Assembly (NCBI GenBank): GCA_024663395.1 | Contig: JANFAH010000009.1 | Location: forward strand, 1,426,001-1,490,000 | Length of the DNA stretch: 64,000 bases | Origin: Pisolithus tinctorius | Taxonomy: Eukaryota; Basidiomycota; Agaricomycetes; Boletales; Pisolithaceae | Reading direction: 5' to 3' | In this document: positions 34,715 through 46,073 of the stretch, piece by piece | How positions within the stretch are numbered: the stretch's first letter is position 1 | Layout: each line of letters starts with the position of its first letter | The notes under the pieces: model-generated | Databases searched by the model: none | The model's input: only the letters and a program-made list of their open reading frames with translations | Told to the model about the DNA's origin: nothing | Program-made: the position numbers and the translations under genes

Positions 34715-36205
34715 CCATTTTTTGGGTTATTATTTGAGGACGGAAAATCATGCTACCCTTTTATTCACTCTCATTATTTGACGAGAATCCGTTGGACTGA
34801 CGTTTGGCTTTGAACATACTTAACCTTCTCTTATCTGACCGTCAATCTGTGCATCGTCCCATGCTGAATCTCGGACTATGTATTTGTGATTTATATCGTA
34901 CATCCTTGTCCTGGTTGCTTTCGATCACCTTCGTCTTTCGCCTCTCCCTGCATCTTCTACTTAGGATCAGTATCTTTTTCGTTGATTCCGCTCCCGCTTC
35001 CCCACACCTTGCTTTTCCTTTTGCTCGTTCGACTGTACTTATATAAAGTGCTGTAAGATACATAGACTTGGAGTGGATCATTTTGCCCCCGAATTCCAGT
35101 CATTTTTTCGGCGGGCATCATGTAATGGGTCATGGTGTGGTCGAAGCGGGTTACGACAATTATAGTCAACATCAAGTGATGTCCACACTAGTACTGCAAT
35201 GTGACATGACATGATCGCCCAAGGAAGTTGACGTTGAAGATAAGGCGAGGCACTGTCAGGATTCTCTCTGGCTATGGCGTGTATAGGTTTGATGCCATGC
35301 GACCGATCGTTTACAGCCTCCTTGACCCGCAAAACGGCCAAGTTACGTTGCCACATACTACAAGACTATGAATGGTGGGCTCAAATTTGTGGTTGTCCAA
35401 AAGCTACCTTGTGTGTTGATTATGGTGTCGTCGATCGTCTGGACAAATTTGAGTTGACCGAGGACTAGATTCATGCGCCATCAAGCAAGGTCACCCGACG
35501 CGCAGTCAAGTATTTACAGAGAATCCTGATGGAGCTGAGACTCGACTGAACCCCGTTCGGCCCCGTGAAACAACAGCGGCAACGTTGATAGGGTGTGGAA
35601 ACATTCCCGTTTGACACCGTTGCTTCAATATCACGAATCTTGTAGCGACTGTGCCTTGAGATTCTCTCTGAAAAGAACGTGGTGCTAGTGGTGTTGCAGT
35701 GCAGTCGACGACCAATAGGCAAGCTTGAAATTAAATTGAGGCTGCTTCTAAGGATGTATAAATGGGCACACATGTGCCATAGGCATCCGTGGGCTGGTGC
35801 AACGTATTTCCAAAATTCGAGAAACGTTCCACTGGGCAGGCTACAGACCAATGGATGCCTTAATCTACTACGGTGACGGAGAAGGAGTGGTCGCTGTGGA
35901 TCGGGTCTTGCATATTGATCCGTCTGATATCTAGCTGGCCAATCTGGTGGCGCCTCATGGGATGGTCAGGCAAAGGGTATTCGTTCTTGTTACAGATCGA
36001 GCGTGCTGGTCGCCAGAGTGTTCGATTGTTGCGTCAAGAATAGCCATATCGAACGTCCCTCGAAAGAGACGGTGCCCGGAAATTAGTCGCACGTTGTACT
36101 TGCTGCCTTCGAGTTCAATGGTAATGAGCGTGTGAATAATAAGACTAAATTGGTCGAAATGTCTTTTTTTTCCGCGTGTTCTTTGCGCACGGACTCCTCC
36201 GCCAC
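34715..36205. other. Intergenic region, no gene recognised
   Basis: About 1.5 kb of AT-richer sequence with only short, unconvincing frames. The minus-strand frame 35471-35851 has a cysteine- and Ser-rich composition without family resemblance. The last part is the promoter of the gene at 36206. Confidence 0.5.
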
Positions 36206-36769
36206 ATGTTCAGACCACGATTGCCTTTCGCTCTGTCGTCGCGTTGTCGGACGTACGCGACGCGCAGACCAGAGAAGCCACCTGCACGTTTCCCGGATCC
36301 ACTGAAAAACACTTCCAATGCTGTCGTCACCACTCTGCAGGATGACAATAATCTGACGTTCATCTACCGTCCGCCTCCAAGCGTGCCGTCCCCTCACTCG
36401 ACGACGCTGGACCCTGCTTCGCCACTGCTCAAACCACGGACACCCTCGAATGGCGGTGATAGTGGTCCTTTACCGCCTCTATTGCGACCATCGAGCTATA
36501 AGCCGGAGCTGGAGCGGGTGTCCCGGGAAGTCATTGAGAAAATTAGGGCGCTCAGGCTCTCTCAGCCGAGGACACACAGTCGGACTAAGCTGGCGAAGAT
36601 GTTCAATTGCACCCCGAATTTCATATCAAAAGTAGCTGCGCTTCCGCGTCCCCAACGAAAGCAGTTTATGGGGGAATTGAAGGCCGAACACGCTGCGGTC
36701 CGAGGGCGGTGGGGAGAAAGGAAAGCTACAGTGGTTGCTATTAGGCAGAAGCGGCGCGAATTTTGGTAG
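36206..36769 (+). CDS. MRPL20: Mitochondrial large-subunit ribosomal protein mL58 (MRPL20 family)
   Basis: Single exon from ATG 36206 (MFRPRLPFALSSRCRTYATR), a basic, Ser/Arg-rich start typical of a mitochondrial presequence. A Pro-rich middle leads to the conserved core SRTKLAKMFNCTPNFISKVA, and a basic tail ends at 36769. The core is the mark of the fungal MRP-L20 family, a fungus-specific mitoribosomal protein. An in-frame GTG at 36176 is the only earlier candidate, so the ATG is preferred. 187 residues, near the usual size. Confidence 0.85.
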   Translation: MFRPRLPFALSSRCRTYATRRPEKPPARFPDPLKNTSNAVVTTLQDDNNLTFIYRPPPSVPSPHSTTLDPASPLLKPRTPSNGGDSGPLPPLLRPSSYKPELERVSREVIEKIRALRLSQPRTHSRTKLAKMFNCTPNFISKVAALPRPQRKQFMGELKAEHAAVRGRWGERKATVVAIRQKRREFW

Positions 36770-37188
36770 TGGTCCGGTCAGCGACATCCTAGGTTTGATG
36801 GACGGCCGTGTTGTGGCGTAAATGACTGACTCTTCTTTTTCGTTCCATAGGGATGGCACGATCTGTCAATGATACCGTATTTCTTCGGAACATGTCGTTT
36901 TTTTATAGCTTTTAGTGTCTTTTTTCGTTCGCTTTCAGTAAACTGGGGTGACTCTTCCCCACCCCGTTCCGCTCCGAGGATTGCCTTTAGAGGAAATCAT
37001 GGGGTGGTCTTGCTGAGTCATCTTGCCATATAAGGAAACATAGAATGGAAAGCTCCCTGAAACAACGCCCCTGTGATTTTTCGTGGCGAGACGGGGTACA
37101 TATACAAACCTTTTTATGGCGCCTGTTCCGATCGCCTCGTCTGCAAATTCTCCTCTCTCCCAGCTAGCTTTTTAGTAGTCTCCTCGCA
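36770..37188. promoter_or_regulatory. Intergenic and promoter region upstream of malic enzyme
   Basis: The last 120 bp hold an AT-rich ACATATACAAACC stretch (about 37,097) followed by C/T-rich sequence up to the ATG, a common layout of strong basidiomycete promoters. This is inferred; no factor site was identified. Confidence 0.35.
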
Positions 37189-39422
37189 ATGGCCATCGCC
37201 CGATTCCCCCCTTACCTGATTACATCCGACCACCGCGAACGCTGTCTCGAACAGCTACGCTCCAAGTCAGCTCCTCTCGAAAAATACATCTACCTCAATG
37301 GTCTCAAGGAGCGTGACTCGAATCTATTCTACGACCTCCTGCTCCAAAACATGAAGGTGTTGTCATCCCAATTCCATACCGTGCACGGGACAAGTGAGCT
37401 CATATTCCGTCAAGGAAATCATTCCTTTACTTTATACCCCAACTGTGAGTCTTCGTCGTGGGTCGTGTGACTTCTTGTACTGACTCTGCAACAAGGTTGG
37501 GGAGGCGTGTGTCAACTACTCCCACATATGGAGGAGACCGGAAGGTCTGTATGTCTCGATCGAGGACAAGGGACACATCCGCGACATCCTCTCCATGTGG
37601 CCAAATACCATTGACAGCCGCATCGCTGTCGTCACAGACGGTTCGTTTCGGTCCCGTCCTCGTTCGCTTCCGTTGTTCAATCAGAGGCAACAGGCTCGCG
37701 CATCCTAGGTCTTGGTGACCTCGGCGCTAATGGCCTCCCCATCAGTATTGGAAAACTGTACACGCATTTTTCCATCTTCTCTGGACCTCGCCGACTGACT
37801 GCGTATCAGAGATCTCTACATTGCAGGTGCTGGAATCAAACCTTCATCGACTGTATGAACCATTGCTATCTTGCAGCCTCTCAGCCCGTCATGTTTCCTT
37901 TTTTTTATATAGGTCCCCATATGTTTAGATCTTGGGACAAATACCCAAAGATATCTCGATGATCCTCTCTATATCGGCATCCGCCGGAAGAGACCAGACC
38001 CAGAAGAAGTCAGTTGGCTTACCTCATTCTTTCGTGGTTGGCTCGCTAATGTCTTTCCAGATGGACGAATTCATGGATGAGTTCATAGAAGCAATGAAAG
38101 ATGTTTTCCCAAGCTTGATGGTTCAGTTTGAGGACTTCTCGACAGACAATGCCTTCAAGTATCTTGATAGGTACCGTTATAAGTACCGGGTGTTCAACGA
38201 TGATGTGAGATTCCCACGCTCCCCATATCCTTCGGAATCGATACATACCCCCGTATAGATTCAGGGAACTGGCTCTGTTATCCTGTCTGGCTTCATCAAT
38301 GCCGCGAACCTCTCATCGGCTGCCTCGGGCAAGCCGTTGGCAGACCACAGAATCCTTTTCTTCGGAGCAGGGTCTGCTGGTATTGGTGTTGCAAAGCAGC
38401 TCCTATCCTTCTTTACCATGCATGGTTTGACTCCCGAAGAGGCCAAGGCTCGGATTTGGGTGCGTTTGTGATCTTGTGTCGTCTTGGGATGTTGTGTCTC
38501 AGTCGTCGCCGTTATAGACTGTCGATTCCAAGGGCCTTATCACGGCTGACCGCAAGGGCTTGCAAGAACACAAGAAATGTGCGTGCAGGTTTGCAATATC
38601 GGTTGCAGTAATGCTTACGCGCATTTATCAGTCTTTGCTCGTACCGACTACGACGGCCCTGCTCTAAAAGATCTGGTGGATATCATCAACTATGTCAAGC
38701 CCACTGCTCTTCTCGGTCTTAGCACCCTCAAGGTCAGTGTTCCTCTGATGTCGCTACCGCATCCAGCTTATAGTGCTCTAGAATGCTTTCTCGGAGGCAG
38801 TGGTGAAGGCTATGGCTGCCATCAACGAGCGTCCTATCATCTTCCCTCTCTCAAATCCCGTTAATCTTAGTGAGCTTGAGTACCACGATGCGATCGAATG
38901 GTTAGTATTCCCGACAGGCTTTCGTGCACACACATGCTTAGTCGGTCCCTTGGCAGGACGAATGGAAAGGTCATCTTCGCATCGGGAAGCCCGTACTTCC
39001 CGGTGACCTACAAAGATGTTACCTACGAACCCGGCCAAGGCAACAACATGTACATTTTCCCTGGTCTTGGTCTAGGTGCTATTTTGTCCAGGGCACGCCA
39101 CGTTTCGGACGCCATGGTTGAACAGGCATCAATCGCGCTTGCGTCTTCTCTGACTGATGAGGAAAAGGCCGCGGAGCTTGTGTACCCCCGTCTCAACCGT
39201 ATTCGGGACATCAGTGCCCAAGTCGCTTCGGCTGTCATCCGACAGGCGCAGAAAGAGGTAAGTCCCGACCGTGCAGAATTTTTTTTAATGTGTAAAAATA
39301 ACTTGTCTTATGCATAGGATTTGGACGCGAATAACTACCTCCGCACTCTTCCGGATGATGTACTCTTGAGTCTCATTCATGATAAAATGTGGAGGCCTCA
39401 TGAACCTACCCCGCATCTCTGA
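37189..39422 (+). CDS. NAD(P)-dependent malic enzyme
   Basis: Thirteen exons (37189-37356, 37415-37444, 37496-37640, 37694-37757, 37810-37852, 37913-38008, 38061-38204, 38259-38459, 38518-38578, 38632-38732, 38782-38900, 38957-39257, 39318-39422), all GT-AG and in frame, giving 525 residues. It oxidatively decarboxylates malate to pyruvate, yielding NADH or NADPH. Family marks are EIIPLLYTPTVGEACVNYSH, VTDGSRILGLGDLGANGLP, LDLGTNTQRYLDDPLYIGIR, FNDDIQGTG (metal site), LFFGAGSAGIGVA (nucleotide-binding fold) and FPLSNPVNLSELEYHDAI. No mitochondrial presequence is visible (MAIARFPPYL), so a cytosolic enzyme is likely. Whether it uses NAD or NADP cannot be told from the motifs. Confidence 0.95.
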
Positions 39423-40022
39423 CTGCAATTGCACCCTTAAGAACAGTTCGTATACTATGTCTTTTGGATACGTATTTCTACCAACTGAGGCGTCGGCGCG
39501 TTGCTTGCTTTGTGGCACTTCAAAATATGGATCATTTGCTAGTTGTCCATGTATCCCTCTTTGCGTTATGTCCGGGATAATGTTTTTGTACCATATGACC
39601 ATTATATGTTGTATATTGTCTACGTTGTCTACAGCTGCTTCGATGTGCAGGAAACCCTGTTAAGATGGTGTGATGCAGTAAGATTTTCTGTTGCGACTAC
39701 GTGTAGTCGGTTTCAATTCTCTGCAGCCTATCGTCCATGCCCAGTGTGAAGCAGTGCATATTGTTTTATTACATCGGGCTGTTGGGTCTCAATGGCCCTC
39801 GCTACCTGTGCAGATGACAGAGGGAAACCGTTCACAGGTATCCTACGATCACGGCAACTTGATCATGACCTATCAAGTGATTAGTGTATTCTGACACAGG
39901 GCCTTGCAGCCAGGTTTCGCACACATCGTACTGCCTTAACCCAGAGTACCTGTGACCATCAATGAACCCCTGGCGAGTCTTCGATATCATCGTTCAAGCC
40001 TATCAGCTCGCTACTCATGGGA
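39423..40022. other. Convergent intergenic region
   Basis: 600 bp between the 3' ends of malic enzyme and the SET-TAD3 gene. It must hold both terminators and 3' UTRs. AT-rich stretches occur near 39,585-39,620, but no coding sequence was seen. Confidence 0.5.
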
Positions 40023-41832
40023 TCAAGCATCTATTTCAGAAGCAAGGGAAATGATATCATCTTCCCCAGCATCGCAATCGCCTTTCCAAATGGCTATGGT
40101 AAATCGATGGTTCACACCCTTGAGCGCTGGTATACACGCTGTGCCGCCACAACCGCCGGTCTTTGGCATGGGATACAAATAGAAGACTTCCTTCACCCTC
40201 GAGTGTAGCAACGCCATCGAGCACATGATACACGGCTCGTGCGTGATAAAGAGTGAGAGACCAGTGAGGAGGTACTGAGTACCATTTTGAATTTGAGTTA
40301 ATCCTTCCTCTCGTGGGGGGGTTGGTTGCGTGACACGGAAATCGGCAACCTTGCGGATGACATTTAATGCAGCATGCCGGAGGGGATGCCGTGTAGAAGT
40401 GCGCGTGTCGTGTGCGATAAAGGATTGTGACAGGTTGTTCTCGTCGTCGTATGACTTCGGGACGTAGGCGACAATGGGGAGCTATCATCGTTATCGATCC
40501 ATCGATCAGTTCGGGATAACAATAATGATAAAGGCCGGAAACTTACTTCGCCACTTGACGCAGTAATCTCATGACTTTCTTTCTTCAGGACATTGACGGC
40601 GTCATGCGCCCATATTAGTTTTCTTCTAGTCCACTTCTCGGGTTCCCACTTCCTTCGAGGTGCTAAAATAGTCGGCCAAAATGTATTTTTAAGATGTAGA
40701 GAGGTTTGCGTCAAGGCGGGATTGCACGGGACGGGGAGCTGATATGGTGTACCAAGTGCAACGTTGCTGGGGAGAACCGGAGGTCGTAGTGATGAACCCA
40801 ACAGAAGTGTGGACGTCTGTTCTTGTCTTCGGATGCGTTTGAGGTGTGACAAAGCTTCTATGTCTAGCCCAGAGCATTTAAGCCATCTGTGAGCGGTAAT
40901 ATAGTCATATTGAAATGATCCGTGTGAGACAAAAGATATGCTCACTTAAGCATAGCCGTAATGTGCTTCTGGTCCGGAATATCTACGACCCATGCCTGGA
41001 CTGTAGATGCTGGAGTTAGAAGGGCGAGCGGCGATACGACGCAGTAATCGATATACCGAGTTCTAAGTCACTAATTTCCTCCTCCTCCTTGTCAAGTGAT
41101 AACTTCTTCCAGGCAAAAGGAAGCTCGTTTTCATTTATCACGTCGTCCATGGCGCCGGATAAAACAGGCATTAAATGGTCCCGAGCCGAATGAGGGTCTT
41201 GGTCTTCCTGTATGTTCGTGAGACAATCCCACCCATCGAGCATCGTCTGGTCGAGTGCTTCAAGCACAACTCGAGAGTCACTCTCTTTAGGCACGCCGAC
41301 GGGATCAAACCAAAGATTGTGGCCGTAAAATATACAGAGTTCTTCGTCCGCACAAATCGCACGTGTTGACGTGTAAATGATACAATCGCGTGCGGTGTCA
41401 ATCGAATATGACACGTTAGGTCGCTCAGAGTGGTTGAAGAGTGAGCCTGCCAGTGAGGGATGAAATCATAATACAAAGATCAATAAATTATTATGACTAG
41501 GCGTACAGACGATACGATACGCACCTAGCCCGAGGGCGAGAGCCATACGTCCATCGCGCCAATTAAAGGTGTAGTGATCGAGAAGTGTGTATTTCCCATG
41601 TGTTTCGTACTCGTCCTTTGTAAACAGGAGGACGGGACTAGTCTCGATGACCGTCTGCGCTGGTATCGCGCGTGAAGCTGGTCAGTGCGATCAATAGTCA
41701 TCCTATAGAGGTTCGTGATCTTGCTTTACCGAAGACACCCCGGCCTTTGTCTTGTATCTCTTTCACATAGCACTGTTCGCGATTCAGGGTGATACGATGG
41801 TCGGTGGTGGCCGTAAAAGGAAAACCCGCCAT
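40023..41832 (-). CDS. TAD3: Fusion of a SET-domain methyltransferase with tRNA adenosine deaminase subunit Tad3
   Basis: Six exons on the minus strand: 41832-41730, 41677-41525, 41446-41057, 41000-40946, 40886-40547, 40481-40023. All have GT-AG borders and fit one frame of 499 residues. Residues 1 to about 130 are a SET domain: CYVKEIQDKGRGVFASRAIP, LFNHSERPNVSY (the NHS cofactor motif) and DEELCIFYGHN. After an acidic linker, residue 216 on is Tad3-like: VQAWVVDIPDQKHI, LSHLKRIRR, VPCNPALTQTSL, then the deaminase fold with HPLRHAALNV (His 383; Ala stands where active deaminases have Glu, as in other Tad3) and HEPCIMC (430-434, zinc). Tad3 pairs with Tad2 to make inosine at tRNA position 34. 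The 55-nt exon 40946-41000 ties the two halves together. Confidence 0.85.
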
Positions 41833-41895
41833 GCCACGTGGTTTGACGCCGGGGACACGTCTCCTCCAAAACAGCCAACCCGTTAGACGTCGGAC
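41833..41895. promoter_or_regulatory. Bidirectional promoter of SET-TAD3 and ALG7
   Basis: Only 63 bp separate the two divergent start codons. The sequence is GC-rich (CACGTG at about 41,836, an E-box-like palindrome). Any UTRs must be very short or overlap the neighbour's promoter. Confidence 0.55.
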
Positions 41896-43645
41896 ATGGC
41901 ACCAGCACTGGGCCCGCGACCACTGCCCAACGTGCTCCTCGCATCCCTGATACCGGTCGCCGTTTGGTTCGTTATCAGACCTCTCCTGGACCCACCACCA
42001 CCGCTTCCTGCCTTGCACACGTCAGTCGGGTTCTCCATATTCGCGTTCCTTGCTGCCCTGTATCTCGTACCGGCACTGGGACCGTCCTTTGTCAAAGCAA
42101 ATCTCAAAGGAAGAGACTTGTTGAAGGTCTACTCCGATCCAATGTGAGTAGCCCGATCATCTCTCAGTCCTGTGCCCCTCATTCATCCGTACGTGTCCAG
42201 ACCCGAGAGTCAGGGGTTGATTTGCGCCGCGATTTATATCCTACTGTTGATCCTGTTCATTCCGTTCCCTTTCTCAAACTCCATAGCAAACCTGTCCACG
42301 AAGGGCACTCATCTAGAGGGTCTACTCGGGGCCGCGTCTCTGCATCATGAAGTAAGTGTCGCCTGTCAAAATTCTAACGACGAGGCTCATTCGTCACGAA
42401 AGCTCTCTGTATACTTATCCTCACTTTTGTCCTTGTTAATGGCTACGCTCCTCGGATTCTTGGACGATGTATTTGACATTCGATGGAGGCACAAGTTGCC
42501 TATACCCCTCATTGCTGCAATTCCTCTCCTGATGGTGTACCATGCCGAAGGAGGAAATACGCACGTTGTAGTGCCAATTCCACTGAGACCACTCTTTGGA
42601 GTATTGCTCAATCTAGGCATGTTTCTCGGATACCACAAATGCGACACGACTGATATGATCATCAGGCCCGCTTTACTATCTATACATGGCACTCCTGTCT
42701 ACATTCACGACGAACAGTATCAATATTCTCGCTGGAATTAATGGTTCCGAAGTCAGCCAAGCGCTGATCATCGGCATATCCGTCATTCTGAACGACCTGT
42801 TATACCTCCCATGGCCTATAGACTTCCGCATACCCCTTCACCTTCTTGGCAGTCAGGCCGAGGTAGACGTAGGAGGGCCATGGCGCGCCGGTATGGCGTA
42901 TGGGAGCAGTCAGCTCGTCTCGAGGCACCTTTTCAGCCTGTACTTCATGCTGCCATTAGTTGGTGTGTGTTTGGGTTTCATGTACCACAACTGGTGAGTC
43001 GTCAATTCAGTAACTGAATTGGAGCTGACGATCTTTCAGGTACCCCGCTCGTGCATTCCCGGGAGACACCCTCTGTTACGTCACAGGCATGGCCTTCTCA
43101 GTTGTGGGCATACAGGGACACTTTTCTAAAACATTGCTGCTGTTCTTCATTCCACAAATTTTCAACTTCGTTCTTTCGTGTCCACAGATATTTGGGCTGG
43201 TCCCGTGCCCACGACATAGAGTACCAAGGTCTGTACCGAGGGCTCGTGTGCTGTGCCTGCCGTTAATATCATTTTTGGTTAGGTTCGACCCTGATACCAA
43301 TCTCTTGCATCCTTCGACCGCACAGTTTTCACAACCCCCATCGAAGTTGACCACTCTTATACTTCGGGTCTTTGCCTCGCTGCGCTTGACAAAGTTGAAA
43401 TTCCATCCTAGTAATGGCGCGATCGTCGAAGCCACTAATCTTACAATCCTAAACTTTCTCCTTGTAAACTTGGGGCCAATGAACGAGAAGGAACTCGTCC
43501 AGACACTCATGGCTGTTCAGGTAAGTGAGGATGGTGATGTAGTTGGATTTTGGATTAACTATGAAATCAGGTCTCCGGTAGTGTATTAGCGTTTGGAGTG
43601 CGGTATGGCCTAGCGGGTCTGCTTTATGATGGGGATAGACACTAG
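41896..43645 (+). CDS. ALG7: UDP-GlcNAc:dolichyl-phosphate GlcNAc-1-phosphotransferase
   Basis: Seven exons: 41896-42143, 42201-42351, 42403-42616, 42666-42993, 43040-43228, 43283-43520, 43571-43645, in frame, 480 residues. It catalyses the first step of the lipid-linked oligosaccharide pathway in the ER membrane, the target of tunicamycin. Motifs are FVKANLKGRDLLK, MATLLGFLDDVFDIRWRHK (Asp-rich Mg site), NSINILAGINGSEVSQ, and FPGDTLCYVTGMAFSVVGIQ with GHFSKTLLLFFIPQ. About ten hydrophobic segments alternate with these loops. The intron after exon 3 starts with GC (CTAG|GCATGT) and ends CAG, so it is a GC-AG intron, and the protein sequence across it (LLNLG/PLYYLYMALLS) supports this splice. 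Confidence 0.95.
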
Positions 43646-43990
43646 GTAGATGTAATTATGTACGGTAAAGCACAAGAATGACGAGGGTTTTTCGGAGCCG
43701 CCGCTCAAAATCCCATAACGCCGCGCACAGTGTAAGACACAAGGGGCCTATGGCTGTTCTCTCGTACACATCGTAGTTGGATAATGGAGATAGAGCGTAT
43801 TCACGAACAACGACAGGTGCGAGGCAGCGTGGTGTGGCAACCATGACTCGTGTCCGAAATGAAACAGGTGCTTGTGGCGGATATCACATGAAAATTGGTC
43901 ACACACTTGGTCGGCCCCTTCCCCGAATGCCAGTACTGAAATGCACTAACAGAAGTGGCTATTTTTTTACAACCTTGTTCTCCTTCCAAC
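43646..43990. other. Intergenic, ALG7 terminator and ICL1 promoter
   Basis: 345 bp without a gene. A T-run (TATTTTTTTACAACC, about 43,961) lies just upstream of the isocitrate lyase ATG. No glyoxylate-cycle regulatory element was recognised with certainty. Confidence 0.4.
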
Positions 43991-45890
43991 ATGTCCAACG
44001 ACGAGCGTGCAGTTTTCCAAGCCGAAGTGGCCGCTGTAGAAGAGTGGTTCAGAGTAAGCCCCTATCTTCTCAGTGAGGGACTCCTTGGCCTAACGAGCAA
44101 CGGTACAGAATGCTCGGTTTGCAAGGGTGAAGCGACCATACACGGCGGCGCAGGTAGTTGCAAAGAGAGGGACAATTCTCATCAAGTACCCGTCCGACAT
44201 TCAGGGTAAGAAATTGTTCGCCCTCCTCTCGCAACACGCGAAGAATGGCACACCGTCACATACCTATGGAGCGTAAGCGTCGTCGTAGTAACCCTTCATC
44301 TCAAGCCCGTACCCATGGTTGACTGCTATGGTGCATAGACTTGACCCCGTCCAGGTGACGCAGATGGCAAAATATTTGGAGACCGTCTATGTGTCTGGTT
44401 GGCAGTCGTCCTCCACGGCCTCCAGCACTAACGAGCCTGGTCCTGATCTCGCTGGTGGGTGTCTGTTTGGCTGGTATATGGGTTCCTGTTGCCGACGCTG
44501 CACAGATTATCCTTCCAACACGGTGCCAAACAAGGTCGAACACCTTTTCATGGCGCAACTGTTCCACGATCGGAAGCAGCGTGAAGAACGATCTAACATG
44601 TCGGAGTCTGAGCTCGCCTCCACCCCATATATCGATTACCTTCGTCCAATCATTGCCGACGCCGACACTGGCCATGGTGGTCTTACCGCTGTCATGAAAC
44701 TCGCCAAGATGTTTGTCGAGAAGGGAGCAGCAGGTATCCACATCGAGGACCAGGCACCTGGAACCAAAAAATGTGGACACATGGCTGGCAAAGTGCTCGT
44801 ACCTATCTCAGAGCACATCAACCGACTCGTAGCCATCCGCCTCCAGTTTGATATCATGGGTGTGGAGAACCTTGTTGTCTCCCGCACGGACTCGGAGGCC
44901 GCCACACTCATCACGTCAAACATCGATGACCGGGACCATCCCTTCATCCTTGGGTGTACGAACTCGTCCCTTCCGCCCCTGGTCAAAGTGATGAATGATG
45001 CTGAGAAGATGGGGAAATCTGGAGATCAACTTCAGGCGGTCGAAGACGCATGGATTGCTTCTGCGAATCTACAACCTTTCTCCCAAACGTTGGCTGGTGC
45101 ACTCAGCAATCAAGGTGTCCCGAAGGCCGCTATCGATAGGTTCCTAGCACGCGTCAGCCATGCGTCGTGCCCGGATGCGCTATCTATCGCTCAAAAGGAA
45201 TTTGGATTGAGGAATGTTCCTCACTGGGATTGGGACGCACCAAGGACCCGCGAAGGCTATTACCGTTACCAGGGTGGTACGCAGTGTGCTATCGTTCGCT
45301 CTATCGAGTACGCTCCCTATGCGGATGCTTTGTGGATGGAAACCAAGAAGCCGATCCTGGCGCAGGCTCGCGAGTTCGCGCATGGTGTTCATACGGTACG
45401 ACCTGGACACTGGTTGGCTTATAATCTGAGTCCATCCTTCAACTGGGAAGCGGCGGGCCTTACCACCAAGGACATGAAAGACTATATCTGGGAGTTAGGA
45501 AAGCTAGGTTTCTGCTGGCAGTTCATCACGGTAAGCTGCTATGGTTGCGGTGGCAAATTGTCTTCTTACTCGTTTATTGAAGCTCGGTGGTCTTCACTCT
45601 AATGCCTACATCAGCGATCTCTTTGCCCGCGCATTTGCTACAGAAGGGATGAAGGCATACGTGGAACTAATCCAAAAGAAGGAACGCGAGATCGGATGCG
45701 ATGTTCTGACGCACCAAAAGGTATGAATTGTGGCTTGTGTAGAATATCGCCGCATCGGTTACTAATACCTTGGTAGTGGAGTGGTGCCGACTACGCGGAC
45801 AATCTGATCAAAACTGTTACGGGCGGTGTCTCGTCGACAGCAGCTATGGGCAAGGGCGTTACTGAGGACCAGTTCAGGGCGAAGCTGTAA
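43991..45890 (+). CDS. ICL1: Isocitrate lyase
   Basis: Six exons: 43991-44053, 44109-44272, 44339-44454, 44506-45530, 45583-45720, 45777-45890, in frame, 539 residues, the normal fungal size. The enzyme cleaves isocitrate to glyoxylate and succinate in the glyoxylate cycle and allows growth on acetate or fatty acids. Motifs are [20 protein letters not shown] (Mg and substrate), [20 protein letters not shown] with the catalytic Cys in [17 protein letters not shown], and NLSPSFNW. The extra fungal insert after TDSEAA is present. There is no C-terminal SKL-type signal (ends EDQFRAKL), though RAKL or an internal signal might act as a weak peroxisomal signal. Confidence 0.96.
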
Positions 45891-46073
45891 TGTAATTTGC
45901 ATGCAGTGTAGGCTATCCGCAGCCCGACCAGGGTGTGCGATGTAAATTTTACCCATGTAAGGATAGAATTATCCACCGAGGTCTACGACCAGACCGTAGA
46001 GTTACAAATTCCTGGCAAATTTTAAACAGACACCAAAGCATGACAAGTACGGAAAGGGTGCTATGGCTACTAT
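45891..46073. terminator. Convergent 3' ends of ICL1 and CAP1
   Basis: 183 bp between two stop codons of convergent genes. It must contain both polyadenylation regions, and the transcripts probably overlap. The ATGTAAATTTTACCCATG stretch (about 45,939) is AT-rich and a likely signal region. Confidence 0.4.

Noticed and set aside
35471..35851. 126-codon minus-strand frame in the intergenic region
   Set aside because: No motif, no splice context and unusual composition. Probably chance.
40946..41056. Splitting the SET and Tad3 parts into two genes
   Set aside because: There is no room for a promoter or terminator, no ATG at the Tad3 start, and two short introns join the parts exactly in frame.
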